Shown piece after piece: positions 1 to 12,956 of a stretch of DNA of 42,500 nucleotides; the stretch's first letter is position 1, and every line of letters starts with the position of its first letter. The translations under genes and the position numbers were made by a program. This stretch comes from Neocallimastix lanati (nom. inval.) (lineage: Eukaryota > Neocallimastigomycota > Neocallimastigomycetes > Neocallimastigales > Neocallimastigaceae): the NCBI GenBank assembly GCA_016946835.1, contig JACVTC010000174.1, positions 92,501 to 135,000 of the forward strand. The letters are read 5' to 3'. The notes beneath the pieces are model-generated. The model made no database searches, was not told the origin of the DNA, and worked only from the letters and a program-made list of their open reading frames with translations.

Positions 1-47
1 CAATAATATCATTCACTTTTAAGTTAGTACTATTGAATATTGAATAG

Positions 48-182
48 GAAGAAATGAAAAAAGAAGACTTTTATACAAAATTAGCGATACCATTAAAAAA
101 GTACTTAGATAAAAAGCTAATTTATAATAGGAAAGAAAAAGAAAAAAAATTTTTTTTTAATTTTACAATTTTATTTATATAA
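48..182 (+). CDS. Possible terminal exon or short ORF, unrecognised
   Basis: An open stretch begins right after a potential AG splice acceptor at 46-47 and runs to a TAA at 180-182; an ATG lies at 54. It encodes a basic peptide starting MKKEDFYTKLAIPLKKYL and ending in a Lys-rich then Phe-rich tail read from the A8T9 tract. Composition up to about residue 30 looks protein-like and unlike the surrounding DNA. It could be the last exon of a gene whose upstream part lies left of the window, or a chance ORF. All three frames are closed just upstream, so an exon would have to start at 48. The following 242-bp duplication carries a second, start-less copy. No family recognised. Confidence 0.3.
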   Translation, partial: EEMKKEDFYTKLAIPLKKYLDKKLIYNRKEKEKKFFFNFTILFI

Positions 183-558
183 AGTTCATTTTATATAAAT
201 AAAAATTAGTTATTAAAAATTACTTTTAAACTTAAATTATAAATATATTTAATACATTTATATTTATATTCATTTATATTTAATTTATGTAAAAATTGTT
301 TTGTTAATTCCTTTATACAAAATTAGCGATACCATTAAAAAAGTACTTAGATAAAAAGCTAATTTATAATAGGAAAGAAAAAGAAAAAAATTTTTTTTTT
401 TAATTTTACAATTTTATTTATATAAAGTTCATTTTATATAAATAAAAATTAGTTATTAAAAATTACTTTTAAACTTAAATTATAAATATATTTAATACAT
501 TTATATTTATATTCATTTATATTTAATTTATGTAAAAATTGTTTTGTTAATTCCTTTA
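70..558. repeat. Two-copy tandem duplication, 242-bp unit
   Basis: The segment starting TTTATACAAAATTAGCG at 70 recurs at 312 and the two copies stay nearly identical to the shared end GTTAATTCCTTTATA (about 316 and 558). The only clear difference is the length of the A-run/T-run in the middle (A8T9 against A7T11). The near identity in otherwise fast-changing A+T-rich DNA points to a recent duplication. Confidence 0.9.
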
Positions 559-1350
559 TATTTAATAATTTTAACGTTTAATTATTTTTTTTTTATTTTA
601 ATTTCCATGCAGTTATAAATTTATTAATACATATTACATATTTATTTAGTGTTTAATAATTTATATTTATAAATTATAATTATAAAATCTTATTAATGAT
701 ATGTATGTATTAATTTTTGATTATATGTTTATTTTTATTTACATTTCATAATATTTATTTTAGTTATTAATATGTATAAATAAAATTTAACACAAAATTT
801 TATTATTATGAAGTTATCATTACATTACTTTAATTATAATTATTATTAATAATTATTATTCTTTATTACTACATTTATTACTAAAAAATATATTATAACA
901 TTAATATAACTTAAAGTTAATATTTTTAAAATTTATATAAATTATTTTAATTATTTAACTCAATAACAATATTGTAACCAAATTTTGAAAAACACTATTA
1001 GATTTGATTATTATCAGATATAAAATTTATATTATATATATATATATATTTTTTCTTTGAAAAAAAAAAAAGACATTATTATAAAAATAAATTAATCTTA
1101 TTATTGTTCATTTTCATCATTTGTATCATAACATTTTTTTTTATTTGTATACCTTTAATAATCATGTCATCAAATAATTATTTTATTTAAAGTATTAAAT
1201 TATATTATCAATCATTAATCATTATTTAATATAATTTAAATTTTAAAACATATCTGTAACATTTTTTGATTTTTTGATTTTTTTTTTTTTTTATGATAAC
1301 ATTAAAGATAGGAGTCACAGAAATCTGAATTAATTATATTTTTTGACCAT

Positions 1351-1385
<35 letters not shown>

Positions 1386-1975
1386 GTTTTAAACTAGTCT
1401 TTGTTTTAGTATTTTTATAAATTTTTATTATTATTTCTTTTTTTTTTTTTTTTTTTTTTACCCCTATTCTATATATATTTTACTTTTATATAATTATTTT
1501 TTAACCCATGATATAGAGTTTAAATCTAATACAATTCTATAAATATTATTAATATGAATAATATATGATTTCATATGATTGTATATAAATTTATTGTAAG
1601 TATTTATTTATAAAATGTTTTTTTTTTTTTTTAATATATTTCCAACAACCATCATAACAAAATCAAATGAATTTTCTCCTTTCACTTTATACTATATATT
1701 TGAATATATTTTAATAAATTTATATATATTATATTTATGTTTATATATATTTTTAATAAATTTATAGATATGATTTAAATTTTGGTTATACGTAAGTGGA
1801 ATAATACTATCAAATTATAAAAATAATAAAATATTATAAATTTTAAAACTTTAAAAATATAATTTTTGTGGATATTAAAAATATAGATATACATAGATAT
1901 AAATAGTTATATTTTTTATGGAATTTCTTAATCCTTTCTATATTTGTCAATATTAAAATTTAAAACAGATTTTAA

Positions 1976-2009
<34 letters not shown>

Positions 2010-2809
2010 TTGTAAAAAAAAAAAAAAAAAAAAAAATAGGTTTTTAATTTTATTATTAATTATAGTATTATTAATATTAAAACAATTTATTAATAATATA
2101 CAAAAAAAAAAAATAAATAATATTGATAATAATAAAAAAAAAAAAAAAAAAAAAAAGGAAAGAAAGGAAAACATAAATAAAATAAAAAATTAAAAAATAG
2201 AAAAAAAGTAATTAATATTATAAAATATATATAAATATCTATAAAATACTAATAATAATAAGTAATAAGTAATAAAATGTCAAATTTCTAATTTGTATTT
2301 TTTTTTTTTTTTTACATTTAATCTTATATATTTATTAAATATATTAATTTATTATATAATTAATTATTAGAGTTAATTAAAGAAAATAATATGATTTTGT
2401 ATAAAATGGATAATTATATTAACAGTATTTATATTTATTAATAATAGAAAAAAAAAAAAAAAAAAAAAAAAAAAGAAAGAAAAAACAAAATACCGGTCCA
2501 ATGAATTAAACAACTGTATATTATATTTCATTTATTTTAAATTTTTAATTTTAAACCTCATAATTTCATTTGATAATATTAACATTTTTAATAAAAATAA
2601 AACTAAAACAATAAAAAAATTTATTAATAATAAAAGAATTAATAATAATAAAAATAAAGAAGTAAAGGAATTATATTTGATAATTTTAATTATAATTTTA
2701 CCAAATTTTCTTCTATTCATTTCTTTTTATTATGAAAACATATAAAAAGATAAAATAAAATAAAGTAAAATAAAAATAAACATAAGAATATTTTATATTT
2801 TTATATGTT

Positions 2810-2840
<31 letters not shown>

Positions 2841-4477
2841 AAATCATGCAATAATAATAAAATTATTTCTAAATATTATCACATGAACCTTTTATACCTA
2901 TATATAATATTTAATTATTTATTATGAAAATTTATAAAAATCTATTGATCTTTAATTGATAATTAAGAAATTTGTAGTTAAATAAATATATTACTTAGTT
3001 CAAAAAAAAAAAAAAAATTTAAAAAATCACATCTAATATATTTACAAAATTTGAAACCTTATATATAAATATATATTTTCTTTTATTTAATTTATTCATA
3101 AATTTTGACAGTTTTAAAAAAAAAAAGTTTTCCATTTAATAAATATTTAGTTATTCGTATTTGTTACATATTATTATAAATGATAATTTAATAGTTAAAA
3201 ATATATAAACCTTTTATAATTTAATATACAAATATCAATTGTTATAATAACTATGATTTGATCTTTCAAAGGTTGATTTTAATTAATTTGGTTAATTTAT
3301 TCTATCATTGGATTTATATTTAATTTATTAAAACCTGAATACAAATTATACTATTATCATGACATACAGAGCTATCAAATTATGTTGATTATAATTCAAT
3401 ACCTCTTTAAATATTGGTTAGTTTTTTAATTGTTGTTCCTTATTTCAAAAACCAAAGGTTATTTGATAAAATAATATTATTAATAATAATAATTATAATA
3501 ATAATTTTAATTTTAATTTCTTCTACAAAATTAATAATTAAATTTTAATATATAATAATATATTGAATCATATTAGTAATATATTATAAATTATAAATTC
3601 ATTATTGGATTAATAAATAATTTCATATTTCTTTTTTATTAATTTTAAAATTTAATAATACCTTATTTAATATTTAATCATCCATTTTTATTATTTAAAA
3701 TTACTTGATATAAACTTTAAATTAAGTATATTAAATTAATTAACAGTATATTAATAATACAAAAGAATATATGAAATAAAGTTACTCTACAATTTATGAT
3801 ACTAATTATATTAAATAATAATAATAAATAATAATAATAATAATAAATAATAATATAGAATAAATAATACTATAAGATAAATATTAAACTAAATTTGATT
3901 TTTTCACAAGTATTGGTTTAAAAAAAAAATATAATTAATAATATCATTTATTACTAAATTTATATAAATATCAGAAGATTTTTCTTAATAATTTAAATTC
4001 TTTTCACATTTTATTTATTTATTTATTTATTTTTTTTTTGAACTTTTTATATTAGATAATAAAATAAATTATTAATAATTTTTTTTAATTAAAAAAAGTA
4101 AAATTTTGTATATTCATTTATAATAACATTAAAAAAAATAAAAATATAAAGAAAATATAAAGTACATATATATAAATAAAGTATCTAATTATTAATTGAA
4201 AAAAAGGTAAATTTAATATATTTAAAGTTGTTGAAATATATAAAAATATAATTTAAACATTTAATTTTATATGAATAATTTAATAATACTTTTTTTTTTT
4301 TTTTTTTTCTAAATAAAATAAACAACAACTAAAAGGAAAAAAAATAAAATAAAATATCATAAAATATTTGTTTTTTATTTTTTTTATTATTTAAAGTTAA
4401 AAAATACAAACAAATATTCTCTATTCAAAATAAATAAAATCAATATAAAGTATTTATAATAAAAAAAATAATTCGAA
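559..4477. other. Gene-free A+T-rich intergenic DNA
   Basis: No coding signal was found. The stretch holds long homopolymers (T-run at 1353-1384, A-runs near 2014-2036 and 2448-2474), short (TA)n tracts near 1035 and 2819, and (AAT)/(AATA) repeats near 3817-3856. Short open frames inside it consist almost only of Phe, Ile, Leu, Asn and Lys read from these repeats. The last few hundred bases are presumably the promoter of the PH-domain gene. Confidence 0.7.
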
Positions 4478-5455
4478 ATGGAACAACCAATGGGAAATCG
4501 ATTAGAAATTTTAAAAAAAGGATATTTAATATATAAAAAGAGTCATAAGGTATTTGTAATGTTATGTGCTCCGGTATCCATAGCTGATGTTTCTACTGTT
4601 TATCATTATTTATTTCCAGGAAAAGAAGGACTTCAAAATAGAGCTGCTGTTCTAGGTAACATTGCATATGCGGCTATGGAAGGTATATATTAACATATAA
4701 TAAATATATTATTGATATTTAATTATTTTATTATAAATAATAAAATACATTAGAATATTTATAATAATAATACTATTTCAAAATATTAAATTATGGAATT
4801 TTTGAAATATTTTAAAGATTTGAGTATGTTGTAAAATAATAAATTATTAAATATTTTTTTTTTTTTTTAAAAAAAAAATTGAATATAATTAGAAACACCT
4901 GTCATGATATTATTACAATCTGAAAAAAATGTTACAAGACCAAATTTTGTACATTTTATTGATGTTTTATCTGTTGAAGATGAAGTGGATATTGGTGCAG
5001 CTTGTAGTATAAGAATTAATACTAAGGATCATGTATTATACTTCTCTGCTACCACTAGTACAGAGTACCAAGGATGGATTAATGCTTTCCAAGAAGCTTA
5101 TCGTCAAGCACATAGTAATGCTGAACCTTATCAAAAAGAAATGGAGGAAGCTGCAAATGCATTTGATTCTCAAGAAGTAGATGATAATATTAATGGTAAT
5201 ATTCCTACTAGAGGTTTTACTCAGAGTTTACCTCGTCTTTCCACTATATCATCATCATCTACAAACTTTGGAAATAATAATAATAATAATCGAATAAGTA
5301 TCTTTTCAGATATTAGTACTTCACCTGAAGCAGTTAATCGTAATAATACCGGAAGAAAAAATTCTGAACCGTTATTTAGTAGATTATTCAGTTCCTGTAA
5401 AAACCCAGATCCAGATATGCAATACAGAAGAAAGAATAGTAGCAGTGAATCATAA
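4478..5455 (+). CDS. PH-domain protein with Ser/Asn-rich tail
   Basis: Two exons, 4478-4682 and 4893-5455, join in phase across a 210-bp GT-AG intron to give 255 residues. The split Glu codon restores the reading MEETPVMILLQ, which is hydrophobic and regular across the junction. Residues about 8-137 resemble a pleckstrin homology domain: a first strand with KKGYLIYKKS, later strands such as DHVLYFSAT, and a closing helix STEYQGWINAFQEAYRQA whose Trp (about residue 130) is the family hallmark. The segment between the first strands is longer than usual. The rest is a low-complexity Ser/Asn tail with basic clusters, probably disordered. PH domains usually bind phosphoinositides or proteins at membranes; which ligand this one binds cannot be read. 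An AATAAA lies about 50 bases past the stop. The exact family is unknown to me. Confidence 0.8.
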
Positions 5456-7777
5456 TTCTTTTTTTTTTTTTTTTTATCAAAAGAAAAAAAAAATATATAT
5501 ATATTTAAATAAAGATTTTATTAAAATATCCTATTTAAAGTAATTTGATCTATAAAGTAAAATATATTATATATATATATATATATAAAAGTTTAGAAAT
5601 AAATATAAATAAAATGTATACTACTATCTTCATTAATTTAAAATACAAACTAAAAAAAAAAAAAAAAAAAAAAAAAAATTAAAATTAAAATTAAAGAAAT
5701 CCTTATTTAAGTTATAAATATATATAATAATATATAAAATATTTATTAAATTTTTTTTTTTTTTTACCAAACGTAATTTCTAATTAGCAATTTCATAATA
5801 TATATATATTTTTTTTGAATGTATGTTATAGTAATTTTACCAAATTTAATTTAATATAATAGATTTTATATAATATCTATGAAAAATAAAAATAAAAGTA
5901 AAAAATAAAAGTAAAAATAAAATATATATCAAATTTTAAAGTTTCGATAAAGAAAAATTTACTTTCATGAAAGTTAATTTTTAAAAAGCTCATTTATTAT
6001 TTCAAAATAAAATTATATATATATAATTTTATATTGAAATAATAAAAGTTTATATTTATTTATTTATTTTTTTTTTTTTTTTAAAATAATAAATTTATTA
6101 ATGTATAATTAAAGTTTAATACTAAATTAACAAAAAAATATTGAAATATTTATGAATATATTTTTCTTATCATTTAGATAATGAACATCATCACATTTTT
6201 TCATTATCAAATTATTTAATTACTTGATAAATGAACCATTTATGTTTTTAATTAAAAAAAATTAAAAAAAAAAAAATTTATTTTTTTATATGAATTAATT
6301 GATTGTCTAATCCATTCTTGTTTCATAAATTTATGGAATATATCCATAAATCATATATAAAACATATTTTGGTTAATCCACCAATATTCAAAATTTATTA
6401 AATATCAAATTTGATAATACATTTATATTTATATTTATATTTACATATATATTTACATTTATATTTACATTCATCAAAATAAATATTGTTGAAAATAAAC
6501 ATGCATGTTAACTACATATTATTTATTATTACAAAAATTTAAATAAATAAATAAATAAATAATTATTTTTCATTCATTGGTATTAGATAAAAAAATTTTT
6601 TTTTCTTTTTTTTTTTTTTTTTATAAATCAAATATTATATTATGTAATGAAAAAAGGAAAAAATAACAAAATAAAAAAAAAAAATAAAATAAAAATAAAG
6701 TAAAAAAAAAAAAAAAGGAATAAATATATTTAATAATATTAATTATTATAATTATTATTAATATTTTCTTTCTTTCTTTTTTTTTTTCTTTTTGTATTAG
6801 AAATTACATAGATATATTGAATATCTTTTTTATTATTATTTTTTTTTTTTAATATTTAATATTTATTTTCAATTTTATAATTTATATTTATCTCAAGAAA
6901 AAGAAATAAATTATAAGAAACGAAAAATGAAAAATAGAAAAAAAAAAAAAAAAATAATGAAATGGAAGTAAAACAAAAATAAAAAATAAAAATAAATTTT
7001 TTTTTAATTAAAATAATAGGCAATTATTGGTTGTATATTATAAAATATATTATAATATATACATATAATATAATTAATAAATATTTTATTATTATTAATA
7101 TTTGGTAATTAATAGTAATTAATAAAAAATAGCAAATAAAAAAAAATGTATTATTAATATATTAATAATATATATTTTTTTATTAAATATAAATATAAAT
7201 ATAGATTTTTTTTTTTTTTAGTTTTTTTTTTTTTGTTTTTATTAATAAAAAAACAAAACAAAATAAAATAATAAACAAATATTAATAAGTTTTTTTATTA
7301 TTTATTTTATTTTATTTTTTTTTATTATATATATAATTTTTTTTTTTTTGAAAAAAAAAAGCTTATATCATAAATTAGAAATATATTATTGGAATTTTTC
7401 AATTTTATTTATTAGTATATAATATAAATTAATAACATATTAAATAATTTATAAAAAAAATAAAAAAATATTTAAATATTTTATATGTAAGTATACCTTT
7501 TTTTTTTATAACAGATAATATAGCCCAGTTCAAAAATAGTATACCCAAATCCATCATTTTAACAATACAATTTTTTTCTAGTATTATTAATTATATTATT
7601 TTAGTTGTTTATTTTCGAGTATTTTAGAATAAAGTGAAAATATATAAATATTTTTATATATAAAGATTATATTTGAATTTTTATGTAAGAAATAATAATT
7701 TAAACATATCAATAGATTTTTAAATTATTTTTTTAATATAAATATTTGATAAGAAAAAAATAATAGTTTAAACTTTT

Positions 7778-7814
<37 letters not shown>

Positions 7815-8197
7815 TATTCCATTTTATGAAAGTAACAATAAAAGAATAAAAGAAAGAAAGAAAGAAAGAAATTTCATATATAATAAGAATTAAAAACTAT
7901 TTTATTTTAATAGTAATAATTAGGCAATATTATTTAATATTATATTTCTTTTCAAAATTATTATATCATAGCTTATATATAAATATATTAAAAGTATTTT
8001 ATATTTGAATATATAAAAATATTGATATAATTAATAAATAAGAATTTATAATATAATTAACCTTTTATTTATAATTTTTCATTATTTTATAATATAATTT
8101 TTATTGGTATAAATAAATAAGCAAAGACCGAAATACTATTATCAACAAATAAATATAAATATTAAAATACAACATAAATTTAAATAAATAAACAAAA
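5456..8197. other. Intergenic DNA with two palindromes
   Basis: No gene seen. Contents are homopolymers (A-run near 5652-5678), a (TA)n tract near 7785-7808, a short (GAAA)n near 7850-7870, and two adjacent near-perfect palindromes at 5953-5982 and 5994-6045, listed separately. The right end should contain the Atg18 promoter. Confidence 0.65.
5953..6045. repeat. Two adjacent near-perfect palindromes
   Basis: 5953-5982 has 15-nt arms meeting with no spacer (14 of 15 pairs). 5994-6045 has 25-nt arms around a 2-nt centre at 6019-6020 (24 of 25 pairs). Both could extrude as cruciforms or form hairpins in RNA. They lie about 0.5 kb past the PH-domain gene and have no coding context. Confidence 0.75.
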
Positions 8198-8894
8198 ATG
8201 AGTAACAAACAAGATTCTGGTCTTTTTATCAGTTTTAACCAAGATTTTTCGTAAGCATATATTAAATATTAAATATACAATTTTTTTTTATTTTGTTATA
8301 TATTTTATTTTATTTTATATATATTTTATTTTATTTTATTTTATATATATTTTATTTTATTTTATTTTATATATATCTTATTTTATATTTAAAACTAGTT
8401 GATTACAAATATATATATAAATATATTTTTAAATTTTATTTATTATTATTAAATATTAGATGAGGCTTTGATATTATATTCATAATTTTTTTTTAAAAAA
8501 AAAGTGGCATTACATTAATGTTAAATAATTTATTAATATTAATAAACAATATTATGAACTAGAAATATACTATTATTTTTATTTATTTATTATTATCTTT
8601 ATAATATTTTTATAATATATATACGTTATTATTCTATTAAATGATATATATATATTTTATAAATTAATATTCTTTTCACTAATAATTATCTACATATTAT
8701 CTTTTTATTTAAATAATAGTTGTTTATCTGTTGGTTCAAATAATGGATATCAAATTTATAATTGTGATCCTTTTGGAAGATGCTTTTCACGATGTAATTC
8801 ATAAATTTATTAATTGCATTTTTAAGTGTTAAAAAATATTCTGGTTATATTACAATAATATTCATAATAATAAAAATTAATTATTGTTTTCCAA

Positions 8895-8928
<34 letters not shown>

Positions 8929-9948
8929 AATATATTAATATATACATAAAATATTTATATGTAGTTATAATGGAAAGATTCATTAACCATTAATAATCAA
9001 ACATTTTTATATCAAAAGTGTTGTAGAACAAAATAAAATGATTAAAAATTCAGAAATAAATTATGAATGAATTAATGAATTGAAATTAAATGAATGTACA
9101 TTTCATAATAAATAAAAATCATTTTAATAATAAGTAATAATAATGAAATGCATTTAATATAATACTAAATAACAATATCAATATATATATATATTTATAA
9201 AGAAAACAATCAATTTTATTTATTTTATAAATTATTAAATTAAAGTAGTAACAACAAATTTAAAATATAATTTTTGAATAATATGTTTAATAATGAAATA
9301 TAAATAAATTAAAAAGATTATATATTATTATTTATTTATTTATAACTAAAATACAATATTAAATTTATTTTATTTATTTTTTTTTTTTTTAAATATTTAT
9401 ATTTGTATATTTATATATATAAAGATACAGAAGATCTCGGTATTGGTATAGTAGAAATGTTATTTTCAACTAGTTTAGTTGCGATTGTAGGTACAGGTGA
9501 AAGAATGAATTCATCTCAAAGAAGACTTCTTATTGCCAATACCAAAGTATTTATTTATTATTTTATTATTTTTTATTTTTGGTTTTATAATAGAAAGAAA
9601 AATTAACTTTATATATATATATATTAATAATAATATACCAAAATTACAATAGAGAAATTCAACCATTTGTGAATTAAGTTTTGCATCTTCAGTTTTAGCT
9701 ATAAAAATTAATAGAAAAAACATTGTAGTTGTTCTTGAAGAATTTATATATATCTATGACATTGGCAATATGCATTTATTAGAAACAATTGATACTTGTC
9801 CAAATCCAAATGGTAAATTTTATTTAATGATATATCAATAATTATATTTATTATTTTATTTGAATAGATTGATATAAATACGAATATGTATTTTATATAT
9901 TTTTTAAATAAAATCAATTATTTATGAATTTAAATCAAAAAACAATAA

Positions 9949-9991
<43 letters not shown>

Positions 9992-11378
9992 TTTTAATAC
10001 TATGAATAATATAAATAAATCAATAAATAAATAAATAAATATGATAAATAATAACTAAAATTAAATATATAATAAAACCCAGCATTATGTTCATTATCAC
10101 CATCTCCAGATAAATGTTATTTAGCTTATCCAACTGGTACTACACTTTCAGGTGAATTAGTTGTATATGATGTTAATCAAATGCAAAAAGTTTGTATTAT
10201 AACAGCACATAAAAATGCTTTAAGTTGTATCCAATTTAATTATTCTGGTGAACTTATAGCTACAGCAAGTGACAAAGTACAAATATTTAAAAATAATAAT
10301 AATTTTTAATTATAATAATCATAATTAAAATTATAAAACGAAAAATTATAGTAATGATAATAATAATAACCCAAATAAAAAATAATAATAATTTATAGGG
10401 AACGATTATTAGAGTTTACAAATCTAATAATGCTGATTTATTATATCAATTTAGACGTGGTACTTATTCAGCTCATATTTATTCACTTTCTTTTGATTTA
10501 ACAAATACTTTCCTTGGAGTTTCAAGTGATTCGGATACTATTCATATATTTAGATTAGGTGAAAATAAAAATAATAATTCCGACGAATCAAAGTAATTAT
10601 TTTGGTTTATTTATTTATTTATTTATTTATTTTTATTTTATTTTATTTTATTTTAATTTTAAAATATATAATATATATAATTAAAATTTTCTTTTTTTAT
10701 ATTATAAAATTTATAATATTATTATAATAATAATTAAATATTAAAATTAAAATATTTTATAAAATAGTGTAAAAACGTCATTAATTAATGGTGTTAAAAA
10801 CAAAGTGAGTTCATTATTAATACCGGATGCTGTAAATACTATTTTTGAACCACAACGTGATTTCGCATTTGCTAAACTACCTATACAAAGTAAAGGTATC
10901 AAAAATATATGCGCAATTGGCAAGTAAGTAATCTGGTTTAATTATCAATATTTAATATTTTATATATATATTTAAATAGTTATAAATATAGATAAAAATA
11001 AGAAATATATATAAATATATATAGTTATATAAATATAGATAAAAATAAAAAATATATATAAATATATATAGTTATATAAATATAGATAAAAATAAAAAAT
11101 ATATATAAATATATATAGTTTTATAAATATAGATAAAAATAAAAAATTTATATATATATATATAATGATTTCTTTAATTATTTAAAAATTTTTTTTATTT
11201 TTTTTAATTTTATTTTTTATTCATAAATATTAAATATTTTGATATTTAATATATATTATATAGAAATTCACAAGTTATGGTAGCTGTTGAAAATGGAAAA
11301 TTTTATCATTATAATTTAGATACCGAACAAGGTGGTGAATGTATTTTATCAAGGGAGTACAGTTTCATAGATCCATAA
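8198..11378 (+). CDS. ATG18: Atg18/WIPI-type PROPPIN autophagy protein
   Basis: Eight exons join in phase to 355 residues: 8198-8250, 8720-8793, 9425-9546, 9653-9812, 10083-10276, 10399-10592, 10768-10923, 11264-11378. The product is a seven-bladed WD40-type propeller of the PROPPIN family. Family signatures read directly: [36 protein letters not shown]-like strand, and the FRRGTY loop (FRRG at residues 219-222), whose two Arg residues bind PtdIns3P and PtdIns(3,5)P2 in the family. It is expected to act at the autophagosome-forming membrane and the vacuole, with Atg2. The length is close to the compact WIPI members and shorter than yeast Atg18, lacking its long loop. FRRG favours the Atg18/WIPI1-2 group over the LRRG group. 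The exon 3 acceptor is ATAAAG; using the downstream ACAG instead would create a stop. Intron 2 is 631 bp and contains a long A-run. Confidence 0.93.
10966..11164. repeat. Tandem repeat inside Atg18 intron 7
   Basis: About four copies of a roughly 48-bp A+T-only unit containing AGTTATATAAATATAGATAAAAATA fragments (starting near 10978, 11022, 11070 and 11117) fill most of the 340-bp intron 10924-11263. Copies differ by a few bases. Likely a minisatellite grown by slippage. Confidence 0.75.
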
Positions 11379-11938
11379 ACAATCTACTTATATCATAATT
11401 AATAAAGTTAATAATATTTTGTTAAATAAACATAATAAAAGTATATATAAATTATAATAAAAAAAATAATTTACAAATTTACAAAAAAAAAAAAAAAAAA
11501 AAAAAAAAATAATAATAATAATAAAAATATTAATAATAATAATAATTATAATAATAATTATAATTATAATACGAATAAAAACGGATAACAAGAAAAAGAA
11601 ATATTACTGAAAAAAAAAAGTATTATAAACTTATTATATATATATTATATATATAAAAAAATGAATGAAATTACTATAATATTAAAAAAAAAAAAATTAA
11701 AGTAAAAATACTTATGTAGTAAAAAAAAAAAAAAATACATAATAATAAAGAAAAAGAAATCTATTATTTATTAAATAAATGAAACTTATGAATAAACCGA
11801 AAAAAAAAAAACATCAAATTGCAATCTTTGAAAGTGAAATATTTTTTCTATATATATATATATATATGTATTTCATTTATAGGGTATAATATATATATTA
11901 TTTATTTATGTATTTATTTAGTGTAAAAGTATTGGAAA

Positions 11939-11970
<32 letters not shown>

Positions 11971-12215
11971 GCTTAAATTTTTAATTATATATAAAAAGTA
12001 AAAATTTTTATTATTGCTTCAAAAGATTTTTCTTATTTAATGAATAGGGTAGTATTATATCTATGGAGAAAAAAAAAAAAAGAACATGAAAAATAAAAAA
12101 GTAAAATAATGTATTATTTTAATAATTTTAAATTTATTTAATTTTTCTCTTATACTTTGTCCTTATTCATTATTTTTTTTAATTAAAAAAATAAATTTAT
12201 TATATATATATATAT
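11379..12215. other. Intergenic A+T-rich DNA 3' of Atg18
   Basis: Nothing coding seen. Contains an A-run near 11483-11509, (AAT)n near 11510-11575 and (TA)n tracts near 11847 and 11950. Base composition changes abruptly at 12229, where the LINE begins. Confidence 0.7.
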
Positions 12216-12228
12216 ATTTAATAAAAAT
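12216..12228. repeat. LINE target-site duplication, left copy
   Basis: The 13-mer ATTTAATAAAAAT here is repeated exactly at 17181-17193, immediately after the poly(A) tail of the LINE. Such direct repeats are made by target-primed reverse transcription. Confidence 0.88.
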
Positions 12229-12956
12229 CCCCAATGAAGTGGACTGTTTTTCCAGGTCCATGGAGGGTTGATGGAAAAGGAATAACCTATATCAGGTGTA
12301 CTAATTACAGCTTTCTGTGATTCTGATGATAATCAATGGTTATCCTTTCTAAAGTGGCTTCTAGTACGAAGAGAGAAATCTGGAATACTGGAAGACTGTA
12401 GAAAGTGAACCTGACGTTCTATAATGTCTTAAACTGGATATGTAGTAACATTGGAGTTGTATAATTAATAATATCATGTAGTTTCTACATATTATCATTG
12501 TAATGAATCTATTGTATTTTTTACTTTAGCATTATTTTGTATATGTTTTTTTCTATAGTATTATTTATACTCTCATGTAGCTATTGTAAAATGGAAATGT
12601 AGGAGATTGATTCACTCCAAAGCTTGTATTTGAGACATTATTTAACGGATGGGAATCTTTTTATAGTTTTTCACAACTATTATTTCATTAACATTTAAAT
12701 TTTATATTATATATGATTATTTTACAGAAATTTTTACATAAAACAGGAATTTATAATTGAAAATCATTAATTAAAAACTAGTCAACACAAAAAGAAAGAA
12801 TAACAAACAAGTTTTAGCAAACAATATACACGAAAGAGAAGACAACAGCAATAAATTTTTATTTTTTTAATTTTTTAATTTTTTACTAATTTTATTTTTT
12901 TTTATTTTTATATTACACTTACCTTTTATTAATATAGATAAGTTTTTTATTTTATT
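12229..12956 (+). promoter_or_regulatory. LINE A 5' leader, presumed internal promoter
   Basis: Leader of 728 bp, clearly richer in G and C than the flanks over its first 200 bp. As LINEs normally carry their own promoter downstream of the transcription start, this segment is the expected place for it; no motif was recognised. It also contains two successive open stretches in different frames (ATG at 12234 to TGA at 12318-12320, and 12286-12408), which could be a decayed or very short upstream ORF. Confidence 0.5.

Noticed and set aside
1953-2174. Minus-strand open frame of Phe/Leu/Asn repeats (also 2532-2720)
   Set aside because: Encoded by homopolymers and (AAT)n tracts; no protein-like composition and no start context.
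9425-9432. Alternative Atg18 exon 3 acceptor at ACAG (9427-9430)
   Set aside because: Joined to exon 2 it gives an immediate TAA; the ATAAAG acceptor gives a continuous conserved reading.
10966-11164. Regularly spaced repeats resembling a CRISPR array
   Set aside because: No distinct spacers, A+T-only units in tandem, located in an intron of a eukaryotic gene.
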